A stretch of 64,000 nt of DNA from Carettochelys insculpta (GCF_033958435.1 NC_134138.1:188081298-188145297), one strand, 5' to 3'. Numbered from the stretch's first letter, positions 47,501-58,689 are shown. Made by a program: numbers and translations. The notes: generated from the sequence alone by a model not told the origin.

Positions 47501-48304
47501 CAGCCAACAATTAAATAATTTAGAAGAGGAGGAAAAGGATGACAATGAGCCAGAACCAAGGTAGTGTCTACTCATAAGAGCAATTTTTAAACTTTCATTA
47601 CCATAAATACTGTCATAAAAGCAACAGCACATGGTACTTATTTTAATACCTGTTTGGGCTGTAGCTCTAGGGATTCCCTCCTCTGCCTGTCCCCCAGGAA
47701 AAAGGAACTATTTATATGGCAGACCAGGTTAAATAAAACTCTTTGAAGCTGCTTAAGCATTTGGGATACTGAGGTGGATTGATGGTGAGAGAAGAGGTGA
47801 TGTAGTAAAAAGGCTTATAGTATCACTTTGTTTCCCAATTTATCAGAGTCTATAGCCTCAGCTGGAGTAGATCAGTGTGAAGTTAATAGAGCTATGCTGA
47901 TTTACGCTAACTGAGGACCTCACCTAACGGTTTGTACTACAAAAAAATAACAACTTGACTTGCTTTAGAATGGGAATAAAGACACACCCAGTTGATCTCA
48001 TGGTACTACAAGGAACAGCCTGATGGTAGGAAATAGAAAATATGGATGGGTCCCTAGAACGTCCACTTGCCACTGCATCTCATTTCTCATCTCTTGTATA
48101 GCTTATTAGGACCATCTCCCTACAACCAGTGTAGAATTGTACATTTGGTACAGTACACTGGGAGCCTGACACCAAGTTACTCAGTGTTGGAAACTGGAAG
48201 TTGGAAACTTCAGATGACTGAAGCAGATAAATAGAATCCAGGGTTCATATAGAAGGGGAGGGTGCAAGGGGAGGAGGGAAAAAAGAGGATTCTAAGTGTG
48301 CGCT
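44532..48304. other. Gene-free AT-rich stretch
   Basis: About 3.8 kb without a defensible gene. Near 47,840-47,930 TCAGCTGGAGTAGATCAGTG and GCTGATTTACGCTAACTGAG suggest an old palindromic repeat. The frame at 45,157-45,378 is discussed under rejected items. Confidence 0.4.
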
Positions 48305-48425
48305 CCAGTTATCTGAAGGAACCCATGAAAGCTCATGACCTAACAAATACGTTAGTCTCTAAAGTGTTACAGGACTGCTTGTTATTTGTGATGCTACGAA
48401 CTAACACAGCTACCCCTCAGAGACT
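48305..48425 (-). mobile_element. Turtle-type SINE, reversed
   Basis: On the minus strand: GTCTCTGAGGGGTAGCTGTG, TTAGTTCGTAGC, then ACACTTTAGAGACTAACG and GAGCTTTCATGGG. This is the same family as at 17.5, 27.4 and 39.9 kb, and it retains the tRNA-like head. Confidence 0.75.
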
Positions 48426-48639
48426 ATTTACCGTATGGACAAAAGTTAGCATTTTCCTCCTGACTCACTAACCCTCACCCTTCAACTCAGACTCTTCCGT
48501 AACTATCTGGGCATCTGTCATGCTAGCACTGCTTAGCACCCTAAATATTTACCAACATGAAGACCATGGTTTTCTTCTCTCATGGAATAAGTGTGATTGT
48601 TTTTCCATTGTAGTTTTTGGCAGTGTTCTAAAGCCCCTC

Positions 48640-48990
48640 CAGATAGGTTTTAAGGGGAAATTCACTCATGATAGAGACGGTCAGTGGATGGCTCTCCAAA
48701 GCACTTAAGCAGGCACAGCTGAGGGAGGGGTGTATGTCTCCCAGCAGGGGCAGATCCATCTTTCTCTGCCCCCTGCACTCCCCAGCCAGAGTGACATTCT
48801 CTCTTTTCTGTATGATTTTATAAGAAACAACTGCATTTCAGCACATCCCATTGTCCTGGCACAACCAAACCCATAGCTGCTTTAAGTTATAAGATGAAGT
48901 GGCATACTGAATTTGGTGATTCTAGCTATTAGACTTTAGGAGGAGTTCTTGAACAGACAGACTCACTCTCTCAGATATATAGTAGATTTA
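48640..48990 (+). repeat. Unclassified dispersed repeat, copy 2
   Basis: Shares AAGATGAAGTGGCATACTGA, GGAGTTCTTGAACAGACAGA and the ending ATATATAGTAGAT with 34,425-34,723 and 59,190-59,535. No coding frame. Confidence 0.6.
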
Positions 48991-49939
48991 AACTGTCTTT
49001 ACATTTCCTTATGGTCACTCAGTGTAGGTTTATTTTAACTACTGAAAACTGTATTTTAACCCAGCAACCCCCTCTGAAAATATCTGAAATAGCATTTTTG
49101 CATTTGGTTCAGAAATCAAAACAGGTACTTTCAGAACAAAGAGGTGTTGCCATTAAATAACACAAACACAGAAAAAAGACATTTGTTCCTTCTGTAACTG
49201 CCCATGGACCACATTCTCAGATGCAGGTGCTATTAAAACATCACTACTCTGCACATTATTACCTTTCCTCATCCCTCCCTCCTGCTGCATGTCATATAAA
49301 CACACAGGACGACCTAGTCCTATATCACTTGTATAGTAATCATTCTGTTCTAACACAAGCACTATAATACTTGTTTTAGGCTTGTAACTATGAGGGCCCT
49401 GTTCCTCCCAGATCACATGCAATTCGTCATATTTTAATCAAACATATGCTGTAATCAATCTCTTCTTGTACTCATGCCATAGAAAACGCACTCTTCCTCT
49501 TCTGACACACGGGACATTTAATTCCTTTCCATTGCTTTCTTTTAAATTGCAAGATCCATCATTTTATTCCTCATGTGTTTCCTGCACACCATTTTCTCCA
49601 GTGTCATGTATTTTTCCACTAAAAGACTTCATAATTTAAGACCGTTTTGAGAGGGAGTAGAAAAAAAGCTTTTCCAGAAAAATAGTCTTGTTTTATGTTG
49701 TCTGCTCTTAAGCCCTCCATTTCACCATACCAATGAATCCTTTTGTTAAACCAATACAGAAGACATTTCAACAAAGAATAATTTTAATGCTTATTCTAGT
49801 CAAAAATAACTATTGCACACAACACATTTCTATGTCCGATTGAAGGAAATATTTCAGTTGTGAGTAGGATTATAAGGGTTTCTTCTATGGTAGCAGCCTT
49901 TGTGGAATACATCTGCATGTCCAATTGTTTGTAATATAA
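48991..49939. other. No gene seen
   Basis: AT-rich DNA with no recognised element. Confidence 0.35.
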
Positions 49940-50309
49940 GATGTGTCTACATGCCTCCCTTTCGGAAGGGGCATGCAAATGAGCAAGATTGGACATGCAA
50001 ATGAGGTGCATCTTGCATCTAATTTGCACATTCCCACATGGTCTGGCTTCCAGAACAGCCAGTTCTGGAAGACAAAGCAGCCGTATGGACCTGGTTCCTT
50101 CGAAAGGAAACCCTTCCTTCCTATTTTGTTTCCGGAAGAAGGGTGCTATTGAAGGAACCCTATCCACAGGGCTGCTTTGTCTGCTGGAAATGGCTCTTCC
50201 GGAAGCCAAATCATGTGGGATTATGCAAATGAGACACAAGATATTTAAATCCACAACCTTGCTCATTTCCATGTCTCTTCCAAAAGGGAGGGGCCACACA
50301 GACCCAGCC
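49940..50309. mobile_element. Foldback MITE with Harbinger-like tip
   Basis: About 370 bp with inverted arms: CCTCCCTTTCGGAAGGGGCATGC and TCTTCCAAAAGGGAGGGGCC (given as separate words), GCAAATGAG against CTCATTTCC, and CCAGTTCTGGAAGACAAAGC against GCTTTGTCTGCTGG. The left tip GATGTGTCTACATG is a variant of the GTCTACAC tip. The open frames on both strands come from the palindrome. Confidence 0.65.
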
Positions 50310-50469
50310 ATAGAGTTTAAGGGCAGGAGGAGCTAATAGACCGCACAGTGGGCTGCTGTACATAGGAGATCAGAATAATACCACCCAGCACCTGTACATT
50401 AAACCCCAAACCCCAAAATTAGACCAACTATTACAGCCCACAGGAGACTAGACTCTTCTGTGTCACAGA

Positions 50470-51180
50470 GGCTACGTCTACACGTGCACGCTACATCGAA
50501 ATAGCTTATTTCGATGTAGCGACATCGAAATAGTCTATTTCGATGAATAACGTCTACACGTCCTCCAGGGCTGGCAACGTCGACGTTCAACTTCGACGTT
50601 GGGCAGCACCACATCGAAATAAGCGCTGCGAGGGAACGTCTACACGCCAAAGCAGCACACATCGAAATAAGGGTGCCAGGAACAGCTACAGACAGGGTCA
50701 CAGGGCGGACTCAACAGCAAGCCGCTCCCTTAAAGGGCCCCTCCCAGACACAGTTGCACTAAACAACACAAGATCCACAGAGCCGACAACTGGTTGCAGA
50801 CCCTGTGCATGCAGCATGGATCCCCAGCTGCAGCAGCAGCAGCCAGAAGCCCTGGGCTAAGAGCTGCTGCACACGGTGACCATAGAGCCCCGCAGGGGCT
50901 GGAGAGAGAGTGTCTCTCAACCCCTCAGCTGATGGCCGCCATGGCAGGCCCCGCTATTTCTATGTTGCGGGATGCGGATCGTCTACACGTGCCCTACTTC
51001 TACATTCAACTTCGAAGTAGGGTGCTATTCCCATACCCTCATGGGGTTAGCGACTTCAACGTCTCGCCGCCTAACGTCGATTTCAACTTCGAAATAGCGC
51101 CCAACACGTGTAGCCGTGACGGGAGCTATTTCGAAGTTGGCGCCGCTACTTCGAAGTAGCGTGCACGTGTAGACGCGGCC
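50470..51180 (+). mobile_element. Internally deleted Harbinger element, copy D
   Basis: A 711-bp copy with GGCTACGTCTACACGTGCAC at the left and GTGCACGTGTAGACGCGGCC at the right. It keeps the left subterminal repeats, the promoter motif (near 50,729-50,747) and the first codons of the transposase, then jumps into the Myb-side end. No clean 3-bp duplication is seen (AGA and AAG). It has the same structure as 7,111-7,767. Confidence 0.88.
50816..50860 (+). pseudogene. Truncated transposase start, 14 codons, in copy D
   Basis: MDPQLQQQQPEALG and a stop: the transposase initiation region with its MDPQ and glutamine tract, cut by the internal deletion. It sits at the expected distance behind the promoter motif, so any transcript of this MITE could yield a very short peptide. 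No function is claimed. Confidence 0.6.
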
Positions 51181-51468
51181 AAGGAGGGATAAGAGGGTAT
51201 GAGGTGCACCAGTGCATGAGGCCCCTGCAACAGCATGGAAAAAATAGATTCAAAACTGAAAAAAAAAATCAAAATCGAAATGCAGGGAACTGAAGCATTT
51301 ACATAAAATACACGTTCAACTTCGACGCTGGGCAGCACCACATCGAAATAGGCACTGCGAGGGAATGTGTACATGCCAAAGTAGCACACATCGAAATAAG
51401 GGTGCCAGGAACAGCTGCAGACAGGGTCACAGGGCGGACTAGCGCTTCCGGGGCAACAGCTAGCCGCT

Positions 51469-51487
51469 CCCTTAAAGGGCCCCTCCC
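51469..51487 (+). promoter_or_regulatory. Promoter motif of the transposase, copy B
   Basis: CCCTTAAAGGGCCCCTCCC, identical to copy A, about 70 bp before the start codon. The matching motif before the Myb gene of this copy has decayed to GGGAGCTTTAAGGGGCC (about 55,444-55,460, plus strand). Confidence 0.55.
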
Positions 51488-51556
51488 AGACACATGCAGT
51501 CTGCACAGCACGTGGTCTGCAGAGCCATAGGCACGCACACCTCAAGCGACACAGGC

Positions 51557-51564
51557 ATGGACCC

Positions 51565-51603
<39 letters not shown>

Positions 51604-52957
51604 GCCAGAGGTCCACCCAGGCGCCCCTGCAGGAGCAGTGCTCGCCCTGCTCCATGCCATGCAGGAGGCAGCTGAGCACCTCCTTGCCACAGAGGAGGAG
51701 CTGGCCACAGGGGAGGAGGACGCAACCCCCAACCCTGCAGCACCCCGCCCCCCACCCTGCCACACACGCCACCGGCTGTGGAGCTACCCCACGAGCACCA
51801 ACTGGTGGGAGTGGCTGGTGCTCAGAGAGTGGGACGACGACCGCTGGCTCCAGAACTTTCGCATGAGCCGGCAGACATTTCTGGAGCTATGCCAGTGGCT
51901 CGCCCCCGCACTGAGGCACCAGGACACCGCCATGCGGCGTGCCCTCAGCATCGAGAAACAGGTCGGCATCGCTGTCTGGAAGCTGGCCATTCCAGACAGC
52001 TACTGATCGTGGGCCAGCAGTTTGGCGTTGGCAAGGCCACCGTCGGGGCTGTCCTCACGGAGGTAAGAGGACCCATGGGGGGAGGGGGGGAGGCAGCCCT
52101 GGCGGTGGGGAGGAGGGGAGTGGAGGGGGGCCCTGGCAGGGGAGGGCCACACACACCCTGCACACCCCTCACTGGTGCTCTCCCAGGTGCTTCCCCTGCA
52201 GGTCGTCCGCACCATCAACGCCCTGCTCCTCCACAGGCTCGTGAGGCTTGGGGACCCAGATGCCGCCATCACGGGCTTTGCCACCCTGGGCTTCCCCAAT
52301 TGCTTCGGGGCTCTGGATGGGACTCACATCCCCATCCGTGCCCCAAAACACAGTGGAGGACACTACTTAAACAGGAAGGGCTACCACTCAGTGGTCCTCC
52401 AGGCCTTGGTGGACAGCCAGGGCCGTTTCCTGGACATATATGTGGGCTGGCCTGGCAGCACCCACGACGCCCAGGTATTCTGGAACTCAGGCCTGTGCTG
52501 CTGGCTGGAGGCGGGGACCTACATCGCCCAGCAGGAGATCCCTGTGGGGGACACCACCATGCCCCTCTGCATCATCGCAGATGCGGCATACCCCCTCTGG
52601 CCCTGGCTCATGCACCCATACACAGGACATCTGTCAGCCAGCCAGGAGCACTTCAAGCAGCGCCTGAACCACACGCACCAGGTGGTGGAGTGCACATTTG
52701 GCCGCCTCAAAGGGTGCTGGAGGTGTCTCCTCACCCGCCTTGATGCAGGCCCCACCAACATCCCCCAGATTGTGGGCGCATGCAGCGCCCTGCACAACCT
52801 CATGGAGAGCAAGGGGGAGGCCTTCTTTCAGGGCTGGGCTATGGAGGCTGGCAGGGCCGATGTGCAGCCACCCGCTGCCCCCAGTCGTCAGGTGGACCCC
52901 GAAGGGACCCGGGTCCAGGAGGACCTGCGGGCCCAGTTCGATGAGGCCGCGGGGTGA
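51557..52957 (+). pseudogene. Harbinger transposase pseudogene, copy B
   Basis: Exon 1 is 51,557-52,062 and exon 2 is 52,202-52,957, with the same phase-0 splice sites as copy A (GTAAGA..CTGCAG) and a 139-bp intron. It begins MDP plus 12 glutamines. In exon 1 an arginine codon CGA of copy A is TGA at 52,004-52,006, and one base is missing within the next few positions, so the frame is lost before the helix-turn-helix ends. Exon 2 stays open and keeps the catalytic motifs GALDGTHIPI, IADAAYPLWPWL and VVECTFGRLKG. An open second exon beside a broken first suggests recent inactivation. Confidence 0.88.
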
Positions 52958-53061
52958 ACGCTGGCAGGCCCCCCACTGCCCCCCCCATCCTCCACAACAC
53001 TCCCTGCCCCTATGCCCACACCACAGAGCACCCAAGAGCACACCCCCCAATTTTTCTGGTA

Positions 53062-53067
53062 AATAAA
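53062..53067 (+). terminator. Putative polyadenylation signal of the transposase, copy B
   Basis: AATAAA about 105 bp downstream of the exon 2 stop. Confidence 0.5.
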
Positions 53068-53340
53068 AGCAGATAGTTGTTCATCAAATCAAATATCTGT
53101 AGAACTCTTATTATTATTATCAACAAGACTAACTATTTACAGGCAAAATCTAACATATATATATGTATTATAAATAAGGATAAGATGAAAGGGGAAGACA
53201 AGGAAGGGGAGAACTATGTACATGGGGGGGCAAGGATCAGCATAGCAACAGGGGTCAAATATACAAACTATTTACAAAAGAACACAACACTGGGGGGAAT
53301 ATATACAAAGGGGGGGGGCACGTCCTGGGCCCCACACCCC

Positions 53341-55334
53341 CTAATGTCCAGCGCTGGGGGTGGGCGGCCGGGATCTCCGCCTCGGCCTCAGCCCTGGCCA
53401 GGGCTGGCTGGGGGCCGGGTGGACCAGTAGATACAGCCGGCGGGTGTCAGCTGGCCCCAGGTCCCCCTTGGCGGAAGGGCTCTCGGTGGCAGGTGGCGGT
53501 GCGACGGCAGACGGTGCAGCAGGTGGAGCAGCGGGCGGAGCAGGCAGGGCGGGCGCAGTGGTGGCCGGTGCGGCTTGGGGGGCCAGGTAGTCGGCGATAC
53601 GATCGAAGGTCCGCATGAAGGCCCCCCATGCCTCCTGGTGCCAGGCCATCGCCCGCTCCTGCTGCTGGAGGCGGTGCCCCTCCACCCGCAGCCACTGCTC
53701 GGTGACCTCCAGCTGCCGACGGTGGAGGACCAGCAGCTGGGGTTCCGTCACGGTCAGCTGGTGGTACTGGGTCCGCCGTCTTCCCCACCGTGGGGCTGGT
53801 TGGTCCTCCGCCGAGGGGCTGGCCTGGAGTGATGGCCCCGGGGGGCTGTCCGGGACCACTGACACCTCGCCGGCGCTCTCCGGTCCTTCCGATGGTGCAG
53901 CTGCAGAACACGGGAGGTGGGGAAGAAGAGTGGAGACAGCTGTTAGTGTGGGCCCCAAGCCGTGGCCCTTGTCCCCCCACCCCTCTGCTGCAGGTTCCCC
54001 CTCCCCGTCCCCGGGAGATGTTGCTGTGATGGGGTTCAGGGGTCCCCCTGCACTGCACCCCGTCTGCTGGCAGGAGTGACTCTCACTCAGCAGGTACAAC
54101 AGGAGGTTTATTAGGCAACAGATGCCCAGTTTCTCACAGAAGCGACAGTACAGCAGTCAGAGACAGTCCTTCCAACCCGTCCTGGGGAGAAGACCCCAAG
54201 GGGTGCCCCTCTGGGGTGCAGCTTTCCCCCTCCTCAGGCTGGCTGCCGTCTAGCTCTCCCTTCCCCTAGCCTCTAACTGCTACCCCCGATTCAAACTCAG
54301 CTTGGCTCCTCCCTCCTCTTTGTTCAGGGCAGAGGTGTAACCTGCCAGTTGTAGCCCCAGGGTCATCCTTAGCCACTGGGAGCTATTCTGCTTGTTTTTC
54401 ATATGTAGCCTGAGTCTCGCATTTGCACTTCCCCCACTCCATCACGTGCTGCTGCTGCTGCTGGGTGTCCCATCCCATCCCCCTGGGGGACCCTAGAGGT
54501 TCCGCTCCTCTCAGCCCCGGGGATGGGGCATGGCACTGTCGTGCTGGGGGGGCAGGGGCTGATGCACTCTTCTGAGGGACATGCCACTGCTGTCCTTGGG
54601 GCCATGGTCATCTGGGCATGTAGAGGGCCCTGGTCATATCTATTACCCCCGCCCCTCAACCCCAGGGGTGTGCACCAGCGGGGTACATACCTGATGGTCC
54701 ACTCCCACAGTCGGGGAACACCCGGGGGGCGGACGCCCGGCTGGAGCTCCTGGATGGCAGGACGATCCTCAGGCCGGCATCGCTGGAGGAGGACTCCCCC
54801 TCCTCCTCCTCCTCCTCCGGTGCCGCGGGGGTGGGCTCCTGGGGGGGCCCCCGGGGTGCAGGGCTTGCCTCTGGGGCGGACTCCGCCTCCGGGGCCTGCT
54901 GGGGCTCCTCGGCCGAGGTATCAAGAGTGGCTGGAGAGGAGGAGGTGTGCCGGGGGCCCAGGATGTCCCTGAGCTCCCTGTAAAAGGGACAAGTGACGGG
55001 GGCGGCCCCAGATCGGCCGGCCGCATCCCAGGCCCGGGCGTAACCCTGCCACAGCAAATTCACTTTACTCCGGACATGATCTGGAGTGCAGGCAGGGTGA
55101 CCCCGGGCGGCCAGGCCCTCGGCTAGCTGAGCGAACACATCCGCATTCCGCCTCTTGCTCCCCATTACCTGGAGCACCTCCTCCTCGCTCCAGAGCCCCA
55201 GCAGGTCCCGAAGCTCGGCCTCCGTCCAGGAGGGGCCCCGCTGCCGCTTCCGCGCCTGGCTGCTGGTCTGGGAGCCCTGGCTCCCCTTGTGGGGGGGTCA
55301 CCTGGGGGGGGCTTGGGGGCTGGCGGGCGGCCAT
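53341..55334 (-). pseudogene. Myb/SANT-like partner gene, frameshifted, copy B
   Basis: On the minus strand exon 1 is 55,334-54,691 (ending CATCAG before GTATGTACC) and exon 2 is 53,900-53,341, with an intact acceptor (GTTCTGCAG). Starting at the ATG that matches Met25 of copy A, an extra base in the C/A run at about 55,286-55,298 shifts the frame before the Myb/SANT domain. Beyond it the domain is readable (VLQVMGSKRRNADVF, TPDHVRSKVN, CPFYRELRDILG), followed by an acidic Glu/Ser stretch. Exon 2 is open and encodes LHRRQLEVTEQWLRVEGHRL plus a Pro/Ala-rich tail. Confidence 0.8.
54025..54460. mobile_element. LTR-like insertion inside the Myb intron, copy B
   Basis: TGTGATGGGGTTCAGG, CAGCAGGTACAACAGGAGG, TTTATTAGGCAACAG and GGGGAGAAGACCCCAAGG. 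Same position and order as in copy A, and closer than copy A to the solo element at 33,927-34,375 in the TTTATTAG region. Confidence 0.5.
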
Positions 55335-55770
55335 TGCAGCGGTGGGGTGTGTGTGTGGCTGCTCAGAGATGTGCAGGCTGGCCGCATGTCTGGGCTGCCG
55401 CCTGCACGTTCTCTCAGCTTCCTGCACAGGAAGGCAGGGGGCGGGGAGCTTTAAGGGGCCGCTGCACGCGGCCACCATCAAGCTCAGGGGCTGGAGAGAG
55501 CGTCTCTCAACCCCTCAGCTGATGGCCGCCATGGAGGACCCCGCTATTTCGATGTTGCGGGATGCGCAACGACTACACGTTCCCTACTTCAACGTTGAAT
55601 GTCAAAGTAGGGCGCTATTCCCATCCCCTCATGGGGTTAGCGACTTCGACGTCTCGCCGCCTAACGTCGATGTTATCTTCGAAATAGTGCCCAACACGTG
55701 TAGCCGTGACGGGCGCTATTTCGAAGTTGGCGCCGCTACTTTGAAGTAGGCGGCACGTGTAGATGCGGCT

Positions 55771-56395
55771 CATGTGTTACTAAAGAATTCTTTTCGAAGA
55801 ATTATGTCAGCCTTCAAAATTAATGAAAAGCCAACACACATAAAGCATGGAAGCAAGGAACCAAACAGGAGAAATATAGTAATTAAAAAAAAAGCCCACA
55901 GGAGTCTCTCATGCAGGGGTGAGCAAAATCATGCCTGGGGGATGGATATGGCCAACCAAGCATTTCTCTCCAGCTTGCCCAGCTGATTAGCTGAGCATGT
56001 ATACTTACAGCCAGCAGCATGTGTTCAGCTGCCCCTCATGCCATCTTGTTCTGTCTGCAGCTAAGTTGCTCCTAGGATTCTCCTGCTGGCTGTGCGGGTG
56101 GGGGAAGGTAGACAGTAGTGCTGAAGTCGGTTTGATCCCCTGCCCTAGTACCCCATCTCTGTAAAGCAGGGTTTGGGGGCACACAGCAATGGTAAGTCAC
56201 TCAGGACTGGAGAGCTGGGGAGCAGGGAGATAACTGAGCAGGACAGATTTCCCTTAAAGAGACAGGGTATGGCTTTTCTCAGAAATTTACCCAGCAGCAC
56301 TCAGTACACATACACTCTGTGTCACTGTCAGCATACCTAGTCTGTGCCACACACAAAGTCACTATAACATATAGTCTGCAGCACACACTCAATCT
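55771..56395. other. No gene seen
   Basis: Mixed sequence between transposons. CATGCAGGGGTGAGCAAAATCATG near 55,911-55,934 and AAAAATTATTGCCCACCCTTGCTCTAA near 56,985-57,011 may be the two inverted ends of one older element into which the 56.4-kb MITE inserted (each described here only in part: GGGGTGAGCAAAAT and ATTATTGCCCACCCTTG). Confidence 0.4.
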
Positions 56396-56815
56396 GGCTG
56401 TGTCTGCACTAGCCCTCTTCTTTGAAAGGGGCATGGTAATCAGCCTGAGTGGAGAATACTAATGAAGTGCTGTGATGAATACGCAGCACCTCATTAGGCT
56501 AATTCTCCCCATGGCAACTTCAAAGTGTCAGACTTGGAAGCGCTGGCATGCCGTGTAACCACAGGCCCTTTGAAGTGCCCTTACTTCCTGGTAAAAAAAT
56601 GTTGGGAGTAAAGGCACTTCAGAGTTGCGCGGATACTCTGGAGTCCCCACAGCTACATGGCATGCTGGCGCTTCAAATTTTGAAACTTCGAAGTTGCTGC
56701 AGGGAGAATTAGCCTAAAGAGGTGCTGCACATTCATCGCAGAACTTTATTAGTATTCTCCACTCAGGCTGATTATCATGCCCCCTTCAAAGAAGGGGGCT
56801 AGTGTAGACACAGAC
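56396..56815. mobile_element. Foldback MITE with Harbinger-like tip, flanked by AATCT
   Basis: The tips are GGCTGTGTCTGCACTAGCCC and GGGCTAGTGTAGACACAGAC. The arms pair over ATCAGCCTGAGTGGAGAATACTAAT against ATTAGTATTCTCCACTCAGG (quoted in part), and over TGAAGTGCC against GGCACTTCA. AATCT lies immediately outside both ends. No coding capacity. Confidence 0.75.
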
Positions 56816-57470
56816 AATCTGTGTTAAACTCCGTCTCTCACGCACAAAGCATTCCTCTTTCACAATCACATATTCTCTCTCTGTAGCCCCCCAGTCCCAT
56901 CCCTTCTTCCTGAGGCCCCACCCCTTCCAGAGGGCGCAAAGTTGGCCTGCAGCCAGCACAAAAAAATCATGGTGTGGTTCCTCTGCAAAAATTATTGCCC
57001 ACCCTTGCTCTAATGGGAGAGTCCTCACCCTCTGTATTGACCTATTACTTCATAATTTTCTGGCAGGTTTATTAGGTTTCATTTGAATTTCTTCATCTTT
57101 GCACTAGTGCTTGTGCAGAAATTCTCAGGAGTAAGAATGTAAAGAAATAAAGCATTCTGAATGCAAACCCAATGAGTTATCCCAGTAATAACAAGAAGGC
57201 TGTGGAAAACTCCTCTACCCCATTAAACTAACAGCCTTAGTTCTCAAATCACAAAGCACAGAAAAACAATTGCTCTCTTTCATAAACACAGATTATGAAG
57301 AATTTTAAGCCCTTGTCTGCTTTGACAATGCTGCTCATTGGGCAATAGCACTTTTTCCCTCCACAGCATTGGCAGCGTTCAGTGGGCTGTTCAAATGGCT
57401 TTAGTGGCCTCAGTCTACAATCCCAGTGGAAAAGTAACCAAATCACAGCAATGCTGTCTTATCGAACAGT
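56816..57470. other. No gene seen
   Basis: AT-rich DNA apart from the possible element end near 57,000. No coding evidence. Confidence 0.35.
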
Positions 57471-57906
57471 GGCTATGTCTACACTAGCCCCAAACTTCGA
57501 AATGGCCACACAAATGGCCATCTCGAAGTTTACTAATGAAGCACTGAAATGCATATTCAGCGCTTCATTAGCATGCGGGCGGCCGCAGCACTTCGAAATT
57601 GACATGCCTCGCCACCGCACGGCTCATCTGAAGGGGGCTCCTTTTCGAAAGGACCCCACCTACTTCGAAGTCCCCTTATTCCCATCAGCTCATGGGAATA
57701 AGGGGACTTCGAAGTAGGCAGGGTCCTTTCAAAAAGGAGCCCCGCCAGGACGAGCCACGCGGCGGCAAGGCGCGTCAATTTCGAAGTGCCGCGGCCACCC
57801 ACATGCTAATGAAGCGCTGAATATGCATTTCAGCGCTTCATTAGTAAACTTCAAAATGGCCATATGCGTGGCCATTTCGAAGTTTGGGGCTAGTGTAGAC
57901 ACGGCC
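57471..57906. mobile_element. Foldback MITE with Harbinger tip and TSD AGT
   Basis: A nearly perfect 436-bp palindrome. The tips are GGCTATGTCTACACTAGCCC and GGGGCTAGTGTAGACACGGCC (quoted in part), with AGT on each side (57,468-57,470 and 57,907-57,909). The centre at about 57,684-57,700 is CCCATCAGCTCATGGG. The arms share AACTTCGAAATGGCCA, ATATTCAGCGCTTCATTAG and TTTCGAAAGGACCC words. The 3-bp duplication and tip place it with Harbinger. Related to 18,532-18,943. Confidence 0.85.
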
Positions 57907-57909
57907 AGT

Positions 57910-58689
57910 GCTGAGCAATTTAACAGAAAATAGGAACTTCTCTTTTAGAGAAGTTAAAAGAAATTAATAGAAAGTCATATTTTTACCTTAGAATACTATG
58001 ATGAATCAGCCTGGCCCCGCAACCACTAAAATATATTGATCTCTATTTCATTTGATAGAATTTGTTCTAAAAACAGACATGATCTTATTACATTTCTATT
58101 TAGCATTAATGTTATGTCTCCTAATGCATTGTGTATGGCTAACAGGACTACCAAAATTGAACCCTTTTTGGCAATATTAGATGCTATCCAGTCCATGTTC
58201 AATATACAGTAGTAAGCTAATGTGGAAAAGTGTGCACTATTCCTATGTCTGAATCTTTCCCCTTCTTTGGAATGCCCCACAGAATTGAAAGGTTATTACA
58301 CTAAGAGGGGTCCCTAAACACCCACACAAATTAATAAAGAATAAAAGCCTTTGTTATTTAAAAAATCATTTGTATAGAATTTTGTGCCAGAGAAACAACT
58401 TTATATTTATTTCTATCTCAGATTTTAAGAAAACTATAGAAACATAATAAATTCCTATTAAATTAAGCACATGCTCCAGAGCTTCCCAAATCACTGCCTA
58501 AGTGCTTTGGGGGATCAGAGTCAAAGAAAGAAACAAAATCTGCTCTATATAAAAATGCACACTATGCTGGACATTTTCACTAAAAATAAAGAGCTCAAAT
58601 CTATACATTCAGGATTGTAACCTATTGAGAAAGAAATTACTAGTTTAGCATGTCTTATAGCAAAAATATAAATCAATATTAGAAATATA
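57910..58689. other. No gene seen
   Basis: AT-rich DNA, nothing recognised. Confidence 0.35.

Larger units (their letters stand above)
51313..55770 (+). mobile_element. Harbinger transposon copy B, left-truncated and inactivated
   Basis: Homologous to copy A from about 22,100 of A onward, so the left tip and first about 110 bp are missing. The right tip (CACGTGTAGATGCGGCT) is present. It has the same gene order as copy A but with lesions in both genes. It lies about 130 bp after copy D, from which it is separated by unrelated A-rich sequence. Confidence 0.88.

Noticed and set aside
49943..50336. Overlapping frames of up to 171 codons on both strands.
   Set aside because: They lie in a foldback MITE, where the palindrome keeps frames open on both strands.
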